From NCBI RefSeq assembly GCF_014083945.1, contig NZ_CP046444.1, positions 3,864,702-3,928,701 of the forward strand: DNA of 64,000 nucleotides, written 5' to 3'. The DNA is from Granulicella sp. 5B5. GTDB lineage: Bacteria; Acidobacteriota; Terriglobia; Terriglobales; Acidobacteriaceae. Shown in pieces: positions 8,194-17,927 of this stretch (position 1 is its first letter; the number at the start of each line of letters is the position of its first letter). The notes beneath the pieces are model-generated. The model had not been told where the DNA came from, searched no databases, and saw only the letters and a list, made by a program, of their open reading frames with translations. The position numbers and the translations under genes were made by a program.

Positions 8194-9378
8194 CTACGGA
8201 GTATGCTGTGCAACGACCTCTTCGTAGTAGCGTTCATACTGAGGGATGATGCGCGAGGTGCAGAAGTGCGCCTGCGCTGTCTGTCGCGCAGCGGTTGCCA
8301 TGGCGTCCAAGCGAGCGGGATCACTCAGCAGCCAGATCGCACCTTCGGCCATCGCTTCAATGGCGCCGACTTCATACAGGAGCCCGTTGGCTGCGTCGCC
8401 ATTGCTCTCGGAGCCCCCGGGGCCTTCACCGCGGCCATCCCATATCAGCTCTGGGATGCCGCCGACACGCGTAGCAATGGACGGCACTCGGCAGGCCATC
8501 GCCTCCAGCGCCGCAAGACCGAAGGACTCCATCTCGCTGGGCATGATCATCAAATCGGCGAGCGGCAGGAGTTCGTTGACGTTCTCCTGCTTACCAACGA
8601 AGGTGACGCGTTCGGAGATGTTGAGACGGCGCGCGAGAAACTCTGCAGCGGAACGCTCGGGGCCATCGCCGATCATGAGGAGGCGCGCAGGCAGTGCATG
8701 TGCGACCCTCGCGAAGACCTCGATGACATCCAGCACGCGTTTGACAGGTCGAAAGTTGGAGAGGTGCACGAGAAGCCGCTCATCTGGCTTTGCATACAGC
8801 GGGCGTTGTTGTGCGAGAAGCTCTTCGTTGCGGATGTAGAGATCGCAGTTGACGAAGTTTCGGATAACTTTGATCGGTCGCGTCACACCGAATGCCTCCA
8901 CAGTGTGTTGCTGCAGGTAAGCAGAGATGGCAGTTACACCATCGGACTCCTCAATGCCAAAGCGCGTGATTGGCAGGTAAGAGCGGTCGAGGCCGACGAG
9001 AGTGATATCCGTGCCGTGCAGTGTGGTGATAAAAGGCAGATGGATACCACGCTTGGCAAGCATCTGCCGCGCGAGCAGAGCACTAATGCTGTGCGGAATG
9101 GCGTAGTGAACATGCAGCAGATCGAGTCCGTAGATCTCCGCGACCTCAGCCATACGGGTAGCGAGTGCGAGGTCGTATGGCGGGTATTCGAAGAGAGGAT
9201 AGTTGGAGACCGGCACCTCGTGATAGCGGATGTTGGCTTCGCGACCCGTAAGGCGAAAAGGCTGCGAGTAGGTGATGAAGTGGACTTCATGGCCGCGCGC
9301 AGCCAGCTCAATGCCGAGCTCGGTGGCTACGACACCGGAACCGCCGTAGGTGGGATAGCAGGTGATGCCAATCTTCAT
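8194..9378 (-). CDS. bshA: N-acetyl-alpha-D-glucosaminyl L-malate synthase
   Basis: 394 residues, GT4-type glycosyltransferase with GT-B fold. KIGITCYPTYGGSGVVATEL at the N terminus, LLHVHYAIPHS, TTLHGTDITLVG and the C-terminal PSEMESFGLAALEAM are typical of BshA. It transfers GlcNAc from UDP-GlcNAc to L-malate, the first step of bacillithiol, a low-molecular thiol used for redox defence. bshB and bshC are not visible nearby, unless the next deacetylase gene does the BshB step. A gap of 35 bp to that gene suggests co-transcription. Confidence 0.88.
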   Translation of the reverse strand: MKIGITCYPTYGGSGVVATELGIELAARGHEVHFITYSQPFRLTGREANIRYHEVPVSNYPLFEYPPYDLALATRMAEVAEIYGLDLLHVHYAIPHSISALLARQMLAKRGIHLPFITTLHGTDITLVGLDRSYLPITRFGIEESDGVTAISAYLQQHTVEAFGVTRPIKVIRNFVNCDLYIRNEELLAQQRPLYAKPDERLLVHLSNFRPVKRVLDVIEVFARVAHALPARLLMIGDGPERSAAEFLARRLNISERVTFVGKQENVNELLPLADLMIMPSEMESFGLAALEAMACRVPSIATRVGGIPELIWDGRGEGPGGSESNGDAANGLLYEVGAIEAMAEGAIWLLSDPARLDAMATAARQTAQAHFCTSRIIPQYERYYEEVVAQHTP

Positions 9379-9413
9379 AAGTGCCTGGGGAAATCAGATA
9401 AGAGTACGGTGAA

Positions 9414-10298
9414 CTAGGAGACGGAAATCGAGGGTTCCGCTAACGCTGAATAGTGGATGAGTTCTGGAGCATTTGGTTGCGCTTTGCGCTGCGAAATTTG
9501 TGAGAGGAGCGCATGGTACTCGATCTCGCGGTGAGAGCGAAGACGGGTAACAATGCGGCCCAGATCGGCATCGTTGTAGCCGGGATGGCAAACAAGCTCC
9601 CAAAGTCCATCGGGCATGGCATCGAGCACCCTTCGAAGTGTGTCGGCATTCAGGTTACCAGTGGCGGAGATGCCGATAGTGCCGTCTGTTGTGCGGACTA
9701 GGCCGTCTCGGATCTGCGGCAGCGCAAGGAAGCGCGGCTGCAGATAGCGCATCAAGCGCACCTGCAGATTGCGCACGAGCTTGCTGTTGCCAAGAGCGAG
9801 GCTCCACGGAGGCTCAAAGGGATTGCGGATGGCAGAAACCTTTGCTGCATACGCAGCGCCGACGACAGCTCGAGCAACGGGCGGCCAGATATGAGTATGT
9901 TTGTGCGTATCAACGTGTGTAACAGTGATGCCCGCGCGTTGGAGCTTGCTGATCTGGCAAAGCGATTCATGGAAGACCTCAGCCTCGCTGATCTTGCCAC
10001 GCACCAGATCGAGCAGAAACGAAGAAAGATCAGGGCGAAAGCTTTTCCTATCGGGGCCAAGCAGTGTAGGAATCTCGTCAAGAGGAGCCGTGGGTATGCC
10101 ATCCGTAAGAACGACGTGACAACCCACGCCAAGGCCTGGATTCGAGTGGCTGATGGCGACCGCATCGTCAAAGGCAGGTCCGTTCGCCATGAGCGTGGCT
10201 GAGCTGAGAGTGCCTGCCTGATACAACTCTTCGATAGCGCGATTGATACCGCGGGTGAGGCCGAAATCGTCTGCGTTGATGATGAGGCGAGCGGCCAT
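9414..10298 (-). CDS. YdjC/ChbG/HpnK-family carbohydrate deacetylase
   Basis: 294 residues from ATG 10298; a GTG at 10331 is possible but the fold begins at ARLIINADDFGLTRG. The metal-binding set of the family is visible: NADDFG (Asp), GVGCHVVLTDG (His) and VDTHKHTHIWP (His cluster). These enzymes remove acetyl from N-acetylglucosamine-containing glycosides. Two roles fit the context: HpnK, which deacetylates GlcNAc-bacteriohopanetetrol between HpnI and HpnJ (hpnJ lies at 39.6-41.1 kb), or the deacetylation of GlcNAc-malate made by the neighbouring BshA. The sequence does not decide. Confidence 0.8.
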   Translation of the reverse strand: MAARLIINADDFGLTRGINRAIEELYQAGTLSSATLMANGPAFDDAVAISHSNPGLGVGCHVVLTDGIPTAPLDEIPTLLGPDRKSFRPDLSSFLLDLVRGKISEAEVFHESLCQISKLQRAGITVTHVDTHKHTHIWPPVARAVVGAAYAAKVSAIRNPFEPPWSLALGNSKLVRNLQVRLMRYLQPRFLALPQIRDGLVRTTDGTIGISATGNLNADTLRRVLDAMPDGLWELVCHPGYNDADLGRIVTRLRSHREIEYHALLSQISQRKAQPNAPELIHYSALAEPSISVS

Positions 10299-10367
10299 GC
10301 AATGGTCAGTGTACGACGACAGGCCCTCCACTTAGCAACACCGAAGGTTCCGCGAAGGGTACCGAAG

Positions 10368-13040
10368 TTATTTGGGCAGCTCAGCGCGACCGGCGAGAGT
10401 GAAATGTGCTGTCCGGACAGATGCAGCGTCGCCAGGCTGCGCGCCTCCAAGCGAAACGGTGTACTCGCCCGGCAGGACAACGCGATTGCCCTGTTGATCC
10501 ACCTGCCCGAGTGACCGCTGGTCGATGGTGAAGGTGAGGTGCCTTGACTCACCAGGAGCAAGATGTATGCGCTGAAATCCAACGAGTTCGCGATGTGGCG
10601 TCTCGAAGCCTGCAGGCTGCGTGAGGTAAAGCTCGGCCACCTCATCTCCTGCGAGGCTGCCAGTGTTCTTCACATTCCCCTCAACGACAACGTGCGAGCC
10701 GGCGGCGACAGCTGACGTTGGAACGGAGAGTTGCGAATAGTTGAAGGCCGTGTAGCTAAGTCCATAGCCGAACCCGTAGAGAGGCTTACTCGCAAAGTAG
10801 CGGTAAGTGCGGTGTTGCATGGAGTAGTCATCGAAGGCGGGAAGTTGATCGAGTGAGGCATAGAAGGTCAGTGGCAGGCGGCCAGCCGGATTGTTATCGC
10901 CCGCGAGTGTGTCGGCAATGGCGGTGCCTCCCTCCTCACCCGGATACCAGGCTTCAAGAATTGCATTCGCATGCTCCTGCGCCCAGTTGACGGCCAGCGC
11001 GCTGCCGTTCTGCAGCACCACAATGAGCGGTTTGCCGGTGGCAGCGAGTGCCTTGAGCAACTCTTCCTGCACAACAGGCAAGGAGATCGAGGTGCGATCG
11101 CCACCGGTAAATCCGTCGAGCTTGACAGGCATCTCTTCGCCTTCGAGTGACGGTGACAGACCGACGAATGCGATCGTGACATCCGATGCCTTAGCCACAG
11201 CCACGGCCTGCGCACGCAGTGCTTCGGCGGGCGGCTGCCATGTAAGGTCGATCCCGGCGCTTCCGGTGCCATGCAGGTATTCAAGGCGAATGGCGTGAGG
11301 TTTGGTGTCGGAGAAGTGAGCAGTGCTGTCGATGACATGACCACGTTCGCCCGTGCTCTTCGCGCTGTTGGCAACGAGCAGTTTGCCATCAAGATAGAGG
11401 CGGAAGCCTTCAGTGTTCTCGCAGGCATAGCAATAATTCACGCGGACGCCGAGCTTGTAGTCGCCGGGAGCAGGTGGTGTCAGAGTCCCAGTCCAGCGTA
11501 CGGAGAAGTTGTTGCGTTCCAGCCCTGCGACCGGCGCAAACTTGTCCCAGTTGAAGTTGATGGTATGGTCTACGCGAGTGAGCACGGGCTTGCCCGAGAA
11601 GTCAGCCGTGCTGAAGTACTCACCAGTGAGACCTTCCCCATGTCCATCAGTAGGATGGAGAACCGTCCGCTCGATGGGGATTGCGAAGCCGTCGACGAGC
11701 GTGGAGCCTTGCGCATACGCAATGTGCGCGGAGCTGAATCGCCTCTCGATACCCTCAAGCGGAAAGACCGGCGACTGCGGCGGCCCGTTGTAATTGCCCT
11801 GCAAGGACTGCACGAGCTCAGCTTCAGGTCCAACGACTGCAATACGCTGCGTGCCAGCCTTCAATGGAAGAATGCCATCTTCGTTCTTGAGCAGCACAAG
11901 CGATTCCTTCGCGGCTTGCAGTGAGAGCGCGCGGTGGGCAGGTGTGTTGTTGTCGGTGATCGGGATGCGCCCGTAGGCGTAGCTGGACGGTGGATCGAAC
12001 ATGCCAAGGCGGAAGCGCGCGCGAAAGAGGCGCGTCAGAGCGATGTCGAGTTCGGCTTCGGTGATGAGGTGTTGATGGACTGCATCGACCAGAGCAGGGA
12101 ATGCCTGCCCTTGAGCAAAACCGCACTCGAGGTCGGTGCCCGCTTTTACCGCGTCGGCAGCGGCATGTGCCATGTCGGGCGCGAAGTGATGGCCGGTGTT
12201 GATGTCGGCAACCGCCGCACAGTCAGAGACAACATAGCCATCGAAGTGCCAGTCATTTCGTAAATGGTCTCGCAGAAGCATTGTGTTCGCGCAGGCAGGA
12301 GCGCCGTCAATCGCGTTATAGGCGCACATCACCGACTGCGCGTGCGCCTCCGTGATGGCGGCGCGGAACGCCGGAAGGTAAGTATCTTCGAGGTCGTGCG
12401 CAGATACGTCGACATTGGCTCGATGCCGTGTCGGTTCGGGACCGCTGTGTACATCAAAATGTTTAGGCGTCGAGACGACCCGCAAATACTTCGGGTCGTC
12501 GCCCTGCATGCCTGTGACAAACGCGACGGCCATGTGCCCGGTCAGATACGGGTCTTCGCCGTAGGTCTCCTGGCCGCGGCCCCAGCGCGGATCACGGAAG
12601 ATGTTGATGTTCGGGGCCCAGAAGGTAAGCCCGAAGAACATCTCGTGGTCGTTGTCGCGCATGGCCTGGTTGTACTTGGCGCGGGCTTCGGTGGAGATTA
12701 TCTGCGCCATCTCATGAACGAGATGTGTGTCCCACGTGGCCGCCATGCCGATGACCTGCGGAAAGTTCGTGGCTTTTCCCGCAAAGGCCACACCGTGCAG
12801 ACCTTCGTTCCACCAGTCATACCTGGGCACGCCAAGGCGTGGAATCGCCGGTGCGTGATCGCGCATCTGCTGCACCTTCTCCTCGAGCGTCATGCGGCTG
12901 ATGAGGTCATGCACACGCTGGTCGAGCGGCAGCGTAGTGTCCCTATACGGAAGCGACTGCATCTGTTGCGCATAGAGAGAGGGTGCAACAAGGGCAATTG
13001 CGAAGACAGCGGCGATGAGGCTTTGGATGAGGCGAGACAT
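10368..13040 (-). CDS. GH3 beta-glycosidase with PA14 insert
   Basis: 890 residues. Signal peptide (SLIAAVFAIALVAPSLYAQ), then the GH3 N-terminal barrel with FWAPNINIFRDPRWGRGQET and the nucleophile Asp in GYVVSDC, the GH3 C-terminal domain interrupted by a PA14 domain (EGLTGEYFSTADFSG to about IDLTWQPP), and a fibronectin-III-like end (ELYLTQPAGFETPHRELVGF). This layout is common in secreted beta-glucosidases and beta-xylosidases. ATG 13040 has AGGAG ten bases upstream; the open frame continues upstream to 13241 but overlaps the next gene and has no family match. Likely acts on plant polysaccharide fragments in the periplasm. Confidence 0.88.
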   Translation of the reverse strand: MSRLIQSLIAAVFAIALVAPSLYAQQMQSLPYRDTTLPLDQRVHDLISRMTLEEKVQQMRDHAPAIPRLGVPRYDWWNEGLHGVAFAGKATNFPQVIGMAATWDTHLVHEMAQIISTEARAKYNQAMRDNDHEMFFGLTFWAPNINIFRDPRWGRGQETYGEDPYLTGHMAVAFVTGMQGDDPKYLRVVSTPKHFDVHSGPEPTRHRANVDVSAHDLEDTYLPAFRAAITEAHAQSVMCAYNAIDGAPACANTMLLRDHLRNDWHFDGYVVSDCAAVADINTGHHFAPDMAHAAADAVKAGTDLECGFAQGQAFPALVDAVHQHLITEAELDIALTRLFRARFRLGMFDPPSSYAYGRIPITDNNTPAHRALSLQAAKESLVLLKNEDGILPLKAGTQRIAVVGPEAELVQSLQGNYNGPPQSPVFPLEGIERRFSSAHIAYAQGSTLVDGFAIPIERTVLHPTDGHGEGLTGEYFSTADFSGKPVLTRVDHTINFNWDKFAPVAGLERNNFSVRWTGTLTPPAPGDYKLGVRVNYCYACENTEGFRLYLDGKLLVANSAKSTGERGHVIDSTAHFSDTKPHAIRLEYLHGTGSAGIDLTWQPPAEALRAQAVAVAKASDVTIAFVGLSPSLEGEEMPVKLDGFTGGDRTSISLPVVQEELLKALAATGKPLIVVLQNGSALAVNWAQEHANAILEAWYPGEEGGTAIADTLAGDNNPAGRLPLTFYASLDQLPAFDDYSMQHRTYRYFASKPLYGFGYGLSYTAFNYSQLSVPTSAVAAGSHVVVEGNVKNTGSLAGDEVAELYLTQPAGFETPHRELVGFQRIHLAPGESRHLTFTIDQRSLGQVDQQGNRVVLPGEYTVSLGGAQPGDAASVRTAHFTLAGRAELPK

Positions 13041-13074
13041 CGTTGAAGAACTCCTGATGGTTCGAAGCTGCTGT

Positions 13075-14121
13075 TCAGGGGCGAATGCCAGGGATGTTGA
13101 TGCGGATACGGAACAGCTCTCCGCTATCGGTGATGTAGAGGGTCTTTGCGTCAGCATCGCCCCATGCGACGTTGCTCGCTGGATGAGGCAGTAGGATTGT
13201 GCCAAGATGCTTGCCGGAAGGAGAGAATATCCAGACGCCACCAGGACCGGCGCTGTAGATGTTGCCCCGCTGATCGACCTTCATCCCATCGGGCGCTCCC
13301 GGACGTCGGTCGGATGTCGCGTCGAAGAAGACGACGCCCTCGCCGAGCGATCCATCAGCGTGAACGGGGTAGCGCATCCAGAGTTTCTGCGGTTCGCTGT
13401 TATCCACGTAGAGGAACTTCTCGTCGGGTGAGAACGCGATGCCGTTGGGGCGAGGGAGGTTCTTGATCAGCAGTTGCAAGCTCGCGTTCGCAGGCGGCGC
13501 TCCGGGCTTGTGTGATGACGCGCCGGAGATTCGGTACACACCATTGATCGCAAGCTCTTTGGCGGGATCGGAATCATTCTGCGTGCGCAGCCCATACGGT
13601 GGATCGGTGAAGTAAAGTGAGCCGTCCGAGCGATAGACAAGGTCGTTGGTGCTGTTGAGACGCTTGCCCCGATAAGCATCCGCGAGGATAGTTCTAGTGG
13701 CATGTGGATCGAGCGACTCGAGCCGCCATATGCTGCGTCCCGCGTGGCCAGCAACGGTCAGTCGCCCCGAAGCATCGAGTGTCATGCCATTGGAGCCGGG
13801 TTCGCGGCCTCCGTAGGGCGCTCCACCGGTATAGCCACTCGGCTGCATAAAGATCGTGACGTTGCCGTCTGGGCCGAGCTTGCGGATGCTGTTGCTGGTG
13901 ATCTCGGCGAAGAGCAGATATCCGGAGTGCACCCAGACAGGGCCTTCGGTCCATGTATAGCCAGAGGCTACGGCATCTACATGAGCGCCGGCCGGCAGAA
14001 TGGCAGAGATCTCAGGAGCGAGGCGTTCAATCCCATCGTGTGATTTCGGAGGTCCGTCGCCGGAGACGTGGATAGCCGCCGCAGCGAGAAGTATCAGAGA
14101 CAGGGTCGCTTTCAAGAGCAT
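13075..14121 (-). CDS. SMP-30/gluconolactonase-type exported lactonase
   Basis: 348 residues. Signal peptide (LLKATLSLILLAAAAIHVSG) and a six-bladed propeller: YTWTEGPVWVHSGYLLFAE, NGMTLDASGRLTVAGH, STNDLVYRSDGSLYFTDPPYG and RPNGIAFSPDEKFLYV are the calcium- and substrate-binding blades of the family. It would open sugar lactones. It is the first gene before the GH3 gene on the same strand with a 34-bp gap, so both may serve sugar breakdown. ATG 14121 puts the signal peptide at the N terminus; the upstream TTG at 14163 is less likely. Confidence 0.82.
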   Translation of the reverse strand: MLLKATLSLILLAAAAIHVSGDGPPKSHDGIERLAPEISAILPAGAHVDAVASGYTWTEGPVWVHSGYLLFAEITSNSIRKLGPDGNVTIFMQPSGYTGGAPYGGREPGSNGMTLDASGRLTVAGHAGRSIWRLESLDPHATRTILADAYRGKRLNSTNDLVYRSDGSLYFTDPPYGLRTQNDSDPAKELAINGVYRISGASSHKPGAPPANASLQLLIKNLPRPNGIAFSPDEKFLYVDNSEPQKLWMRYPVHADGSLGEGVVFFDATSDRRPGAPDGMKVDQRGNIYSAGPGGVWIFSPSGKHLGTILLPHPASNVAWGDADAKTLYITDSGELFRIRINIPGIRP

Positions 14122-14163
14122 GGTCAGGCGCTTTCGGGCAGGGTGAAATTCTGTCGTCGGCAA

Positions 14164-14393
14164 TGCTACGCGGAAATTCGATTTATGTCATGTTCCGAAA
14201 AAATCAAACAGTGGTAGTCATTTTTAAAGTGGAAAAGCATTGTGAAATCACCTATGGATTTATTATTTAGGGGGAAATAAATATCGTTTCGCAATCGCTA
14301 AGTACGCATAGTCGACGAGACGCAACGAGCATGAAGCCCACTATGATTGGGCATGCAAGTTTCTGCTACTTGAAATTTGGTTGGAAGAAAAAG
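14164..14393. other. AT-rich intergenic region
   Basis: A clearly A/T-rich stretch between the lactonase start and tRNA-Val, probably the promoter region of the lactonase-GH3 operon. No ORF of note and no single promoter stands out. Confidence 0.5.
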
Positions 14394-14470
<77 letters not shown>

Positions 14471-14693
14471 ACTTGTCTGTCGCCGAGACGCGTCCAGATG
14501 CTCTTCCAGTGTAGGGGATTGAGACGATTGCAGCAATCTCCTCTCACTACCCATCACCAACGATGCTGCAACAGACGATCCGGCCTGGCTTCACGAGTCC
14601 GCTATGCGACCATTTCGACGTCTGTTGCTGCGATGCAAATCATGGTCCGCCTGTGGATGGTACCTCTGCTGAATCTGTTACACTAATAAACGT

Positions 14694-14771
<78 letters not shown>

Positions 14772-14858
14772 TAAGCTCAGTAAATAAAGAGCTTACGGCA
14801 CAGTGGCAATTCAGGTCGTGCAAACGAGGGATGATTCGGGATCAACCGAAATCCCTCG

Positions 14859-15155
14859 TTATGATTTTCCGAGCAACAATCCAACATGCAGGCCATTTGC
14901 ATTCCACTCCTCTGCGGACACAACGCGGGTGTAAACGTCCATGGTGACGCGCAAACTCGCGTGACGCAGAAGCCACTGCGCAGCCTTCGCGTCGACGCCC
15001 TGGCTACGAAGGTTTGTAGCCAGGGTGTGTCGGAAGGCGTGCCAGCCGACGCACCCTCGCAGACGATGCCAGCTCCCTACAGCGCGTGTCTCGGTGCTTT
15101 TCAATGTTGAATTCAAGTAGCGTGGGTTATGTCTCAGCGGCAGCTTCTGGTGCAA
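14859..15155 (-). pseudogene. Tyrosine recombinase C-terminal remnant
   Basis: 98 residues hold only the end of a phage-type integrase: GWHAFRHTLATNLRSQG (catalytic H-x-x-R), WLLRHASLRVTMDVYTRVV (second His and nucleophile Tyr). The N-terminal core-binding domain and first catalytic Arg are missing; residues 1-33 do not match the family. It sits beside the 3' end of tRNA-Asp, as integrases of tRNA-targeted islands do, so it is the scar of a lost element. Confidence 0.8.
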
Positions 15156-15206
15156 TCAAATAACAGCCGACTAGCTCGTTGTAAATAGAAAGTGTGACTA
15201 AGTTCT

Positions 15207-15581
15207 ATGAGCATGATGCGAAGAGAGTTTCTAAAGTCCGCAGGGCAGGGGGTCGCAGGCACGGCAGCCGCTTCTCTTTTACTTCCTGGCGCACGAGCTG
15301 AAGCCTTGTCGATGCCTCCATTGAAACCAGCGTCAGTGTTCGACGTGAAGCACCACGGTGCCAAGGGTGATGGCACTACGATCGACACGCCCGCCATCAA
15401 TCGAGCGATTGAAACAGCGGCGACAGCAGGTGGCGGGACGGTCTTGTTCCCAGCCGGAACGTATGTGTGTTACTCCATCCGACTCAGGAGCAACGTTGCG
15501 CTGTATCTCGACCACGGAGATGAGAGCCTCGACAACGTGGACAAAAATCGGATCTTGCCGGCCCAACGCCCTTTCGACTAA
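15207..15581 (+). pseudogene. Truncated Tat-exported pectinase-like gene
   Basis: 124 residues. N terminus RREFLKSAGQGVAGTAAAS is a Tat signal. FDVKHHGAKGDGTTIDTPAI and GGGTVLFPAGTYV are the entry coils of the right-handed beta-helix of GH28 polygalacturonases and relatives, which usually run to 400-500 residues. After LYLDHGDE the frame loses similarity and stops. The 3' three quarters are missing, and the stop overlaps the end of the convergent molybdenum hydroxylase gene. With the integrase remnant this suggests a deletion scar. Confidence 0.7.
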
Positions 15582-17881
15582 ACAGCGACCTTCGCCGTCA
15601 GCAGATCTTCGATCCGCACCGGCAGCTCGCGCACCCGTACACCGGTCGCGTGATACACCGCCGCAGTGATCGCAGGCGCCACTCCCGCCAGCCCGATCTC
15701 GCCGATGCCGCGCGCACCATACTCGCCCATCTGCGGGTCCGGTATATCGAGGAAGTGCACATCCACCTTCGGCGAATCGGCGCTCGTTGGCACAATGTAG
15801 TCTGCAAAGTTATCGTTGATAGCGTGCCCGTTGCGCGGGTCGTAGATCGTCTCCTCGAACAGCCCCATGCCCACGCCCATCACCACCGCGCCGGCCACCT
15901 GGTTCGTCGCCGTCTTCGGATTGATGATCCGTCCGCCGTCGATCACACTTACTACGCGGCTCACGCGCAGCCTCGCGATTCCCGGGTCCCACTCCACCTC
16001 TACAAACTGCGCGCCAAACGAGTGCGTCGAATAATCGTGCGCCTTCGTGTCTGATCCCAGCCCGCCGCTCTTGCCTTCGCCATCGGCGCTGGCCATGTTT
16101 GCAGCCTTCAATATCTGCCCAAACGGCACGCCGCTCGAAGAGGGCTTGTCCTTCAAATGCACGCGACCGTCCGTAAATGCCAGATCGGTGGCCTTCTTGC
16201 CCGCAAACAGAGAGCTCTTCGACGAGCTCGCAATCTGCAGCATCGTCTTTATCGCCGCATTCGCCGCGTCGGCGATCGAGGGCACAACGGTCGCTGTCGC
16301 CGTCGACCCACCCGACATCGGCCCGGGCACAAATTCGCTGTTGCCCAGCTTCACATCAATCCGTTTCACCGGGATACCCGTCTTGTCGCTCACCACCTGC
16401 GCCACGATCGTGTAAGTGCCCGTCCCAATGTCCTGCGTCGCCGAGCTCACGCGCACACGTCCGTCCTGTTGCAGGCTCAGGCTCGCCTGGCTCGGTCCAC
16501 GCCCTGCGCCCCAGCTCGCACACGCCACGCCCCAGCCCAGCACCAGGTCGCCCTTCTTCATCGACCCGACCTCGGGTGTGCGCTTCGCCCATCCAAACTT
16601 CTCCGACCCCACTTGCAGGCACTCTTTCAAGTGGCGCGACGAGAACGGCTTCCCATTGCTCTCGTCGGTCAGCGTATCCAGTCCGAGCCGCAGTGCCACC
16701 GGGTCCATCTTCAGCGCAATCGCCAGCTCGTCCATTCCGGACTCCAGTGCAAACAGCCCCGGCACAGCACCCGGCCCACGCATCGGCGTCGGCGTGCCCA
16801 CGTTCCGCCGCACCAGCGCCGAGCTTACCTGCAGGTTCGCCGTGCTGTACAAAAACGGCGTCGCCTCGCCGCAGTTCTCACGGATGTCATCATGCAGCGA
16901 CGTGTGGTTGCGATAGTCCTGCGCCAGCGCCAGCAGCTTCCCATCAGGCGTAGCGCCCAATCGTATCCGTTGTTCCGTCCGCGGACGATGGCCCACATTC
17001 GAAAACATCATTGAACGGTCTACTGTCAGCTTCACCGGCCGGTTCAGCTGTCGCGCCCCCACCGCAGCCAGTGCAGAGTGCGGCCACGGAAACAGCTTCC
17101 CGCCAAACCCCGATCCAATAAAGTGCGAGATGACGTCGATATTCTCCTTCGGCACGCCCAGCACCTGCGCCATCACCGTCAGGTGGTTCACTACACCCTG
17201 CGAGCTCTCATACAGCGTGAACCGCTTGCCGTCCCACACCGCTACCGTGGCATGCATCTCCATCGGGTTGTGTGTCTCCACCGGTGTGCGATACACCACA
17301 TCCACCTTCACCGGCGCAGAAGCAAACGCCGCGTCCGCATCGCCGCGATGGCTCAACACCCGCGGTCCGCCCTCGGCACCGATCGCCGGCATCGCATCGT
17401 CCAATTTCGGCGACACGTCGAACTTGTCGGCGTTGTAACTCACCTTCACTGCATCCGCCCCAGCCAGCGCCTGCTGATACGTCTCGGCATACACCACCGC
17501 AACATATTGGCCCCAGTAGCTGATCACCTCATCCGTCAGCGGCGGCCGCCCCTCGCTGTTCCGTCCACCGCTTCCATTGCGATAGATCGGCGGCACATTG
17601 CCGTGATGCAGCACCAGCACGACGCCGGGCATCTTCTTCGCAGCGCTCGCATCCAGGCTGCGGATCGTCCCGCCCGCCACCTTCGCGCACACCGGCACCG
17701 CGTACACCATGTTCTTGAAGTTGTAGTCCGACGCATACTTTGCGCTGCCCGTCGTCTTCAGCGGCCCGTCGATGCGGGGCAGGGCAGTGCCGATGATCTC
17801 CGACGGGTCACCCACCGGCGCCTGTGCACCGGGTTGCCCTTGCCCGGACTGGATAAAGTCGAGAAACTCGCTGAACATCAT
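15578..17881 (-). CDS. Molybdenum hydroxylase large subunit (aldehyde oxidase type)
   Basis: 767 residues, the molybdopterin-binding subunit of a xanthine dehydrogenase/aldehyde oxidoreductase like E. coli PaoC. IGTALPRIDGPLKTTGSAKYASD opens the domain (residues about 29-51), HFIGSGFGGKLFPWPH is a cofactor loop, and GEYGARGIGEIGLAGVAPAI near the end carries the catalytic Glu region. No signal peptide of its own: it would be exported folded with the Tat-tagged iron-sulfur subunit. Third gene of the operon, 46 bp after the FAD subunit. The substrate (aldehyde or heterocycle) is not evident. Confidence 0.88.
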   Translation of the reverse strand: MMFSEFLDFIQSGQGQPGAQAPVGDPSEIIGTALPRIDGPLKTTGSAKYASDYNFKNMVYAVPVCAKVAGGTIRSLDASAAKKMPGVVLVLHHGNVPPIYRNGSGGRNSEGRPPLTDEVISYWGQYVAVVYAETYQQALAGADAVKVSYNADKFDVSPKLDDAMPAIGAEGGPRVLSHRGDADAAFASAPVKVDVVYRTPVETHNPMEMHATVAVWDGKRFTLYESSQGVVNHLTVMAQVLGVPKENIDVISHFIGSGFGGKLFPWPHSALAAVGARQLNRPVKLTVDRSMMFSNVGHRPRTEQRIRLGATPDGKLLALAQDYRNHTSLHDDIRENCGEATPFLYSTANLQVSSALVRRNVGTPTPMRGPGAVPGLFALESGMDELAIALKMDPVALRLGLDTLTDESNGKPFSSRHLKECLQVGSEKFGWAKRTPEVGSMKKGDLVLGWGVACASWGAGRGPSQASLSLQQDGRVRVSSATQDIGTGTYTIVAQVVSDKTGIPVKRIDVKLGNSEFVPGPMSGGSTATATVVPSIADAANAAIKTMLQIASSSKSSLFAGKKATDLAFTDGRVHLKDKPSSSGVPFGQILKAANMASADGEGKSGGLGSDTKAHDYSTHSFGAQFVEVEWDPGIARLRVSRVVSVIDGGRIINPKTATNQVAGAVVMGVGMGLFEETIYDPRNGHAINDNFADYIVPTSADSPKVDVHFLDIPDPQMGEYGARGIGEIGLAGVAPAITAAVYHATGVRVRELPVRIEDLLTAKVAV

Positions 17882-17927
17882 AGGACTCTGTCTCCTGCGC
17901 GAACCGCGCGGTTAGGCACTCTCGTTC

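Noticed and set aside
13041..13241. N-terminal extension of the GH3 gene
   Set aside because: It overlaps the lactonase gene and would bury the signal peptide; ATG 13040 has a ribosome site.
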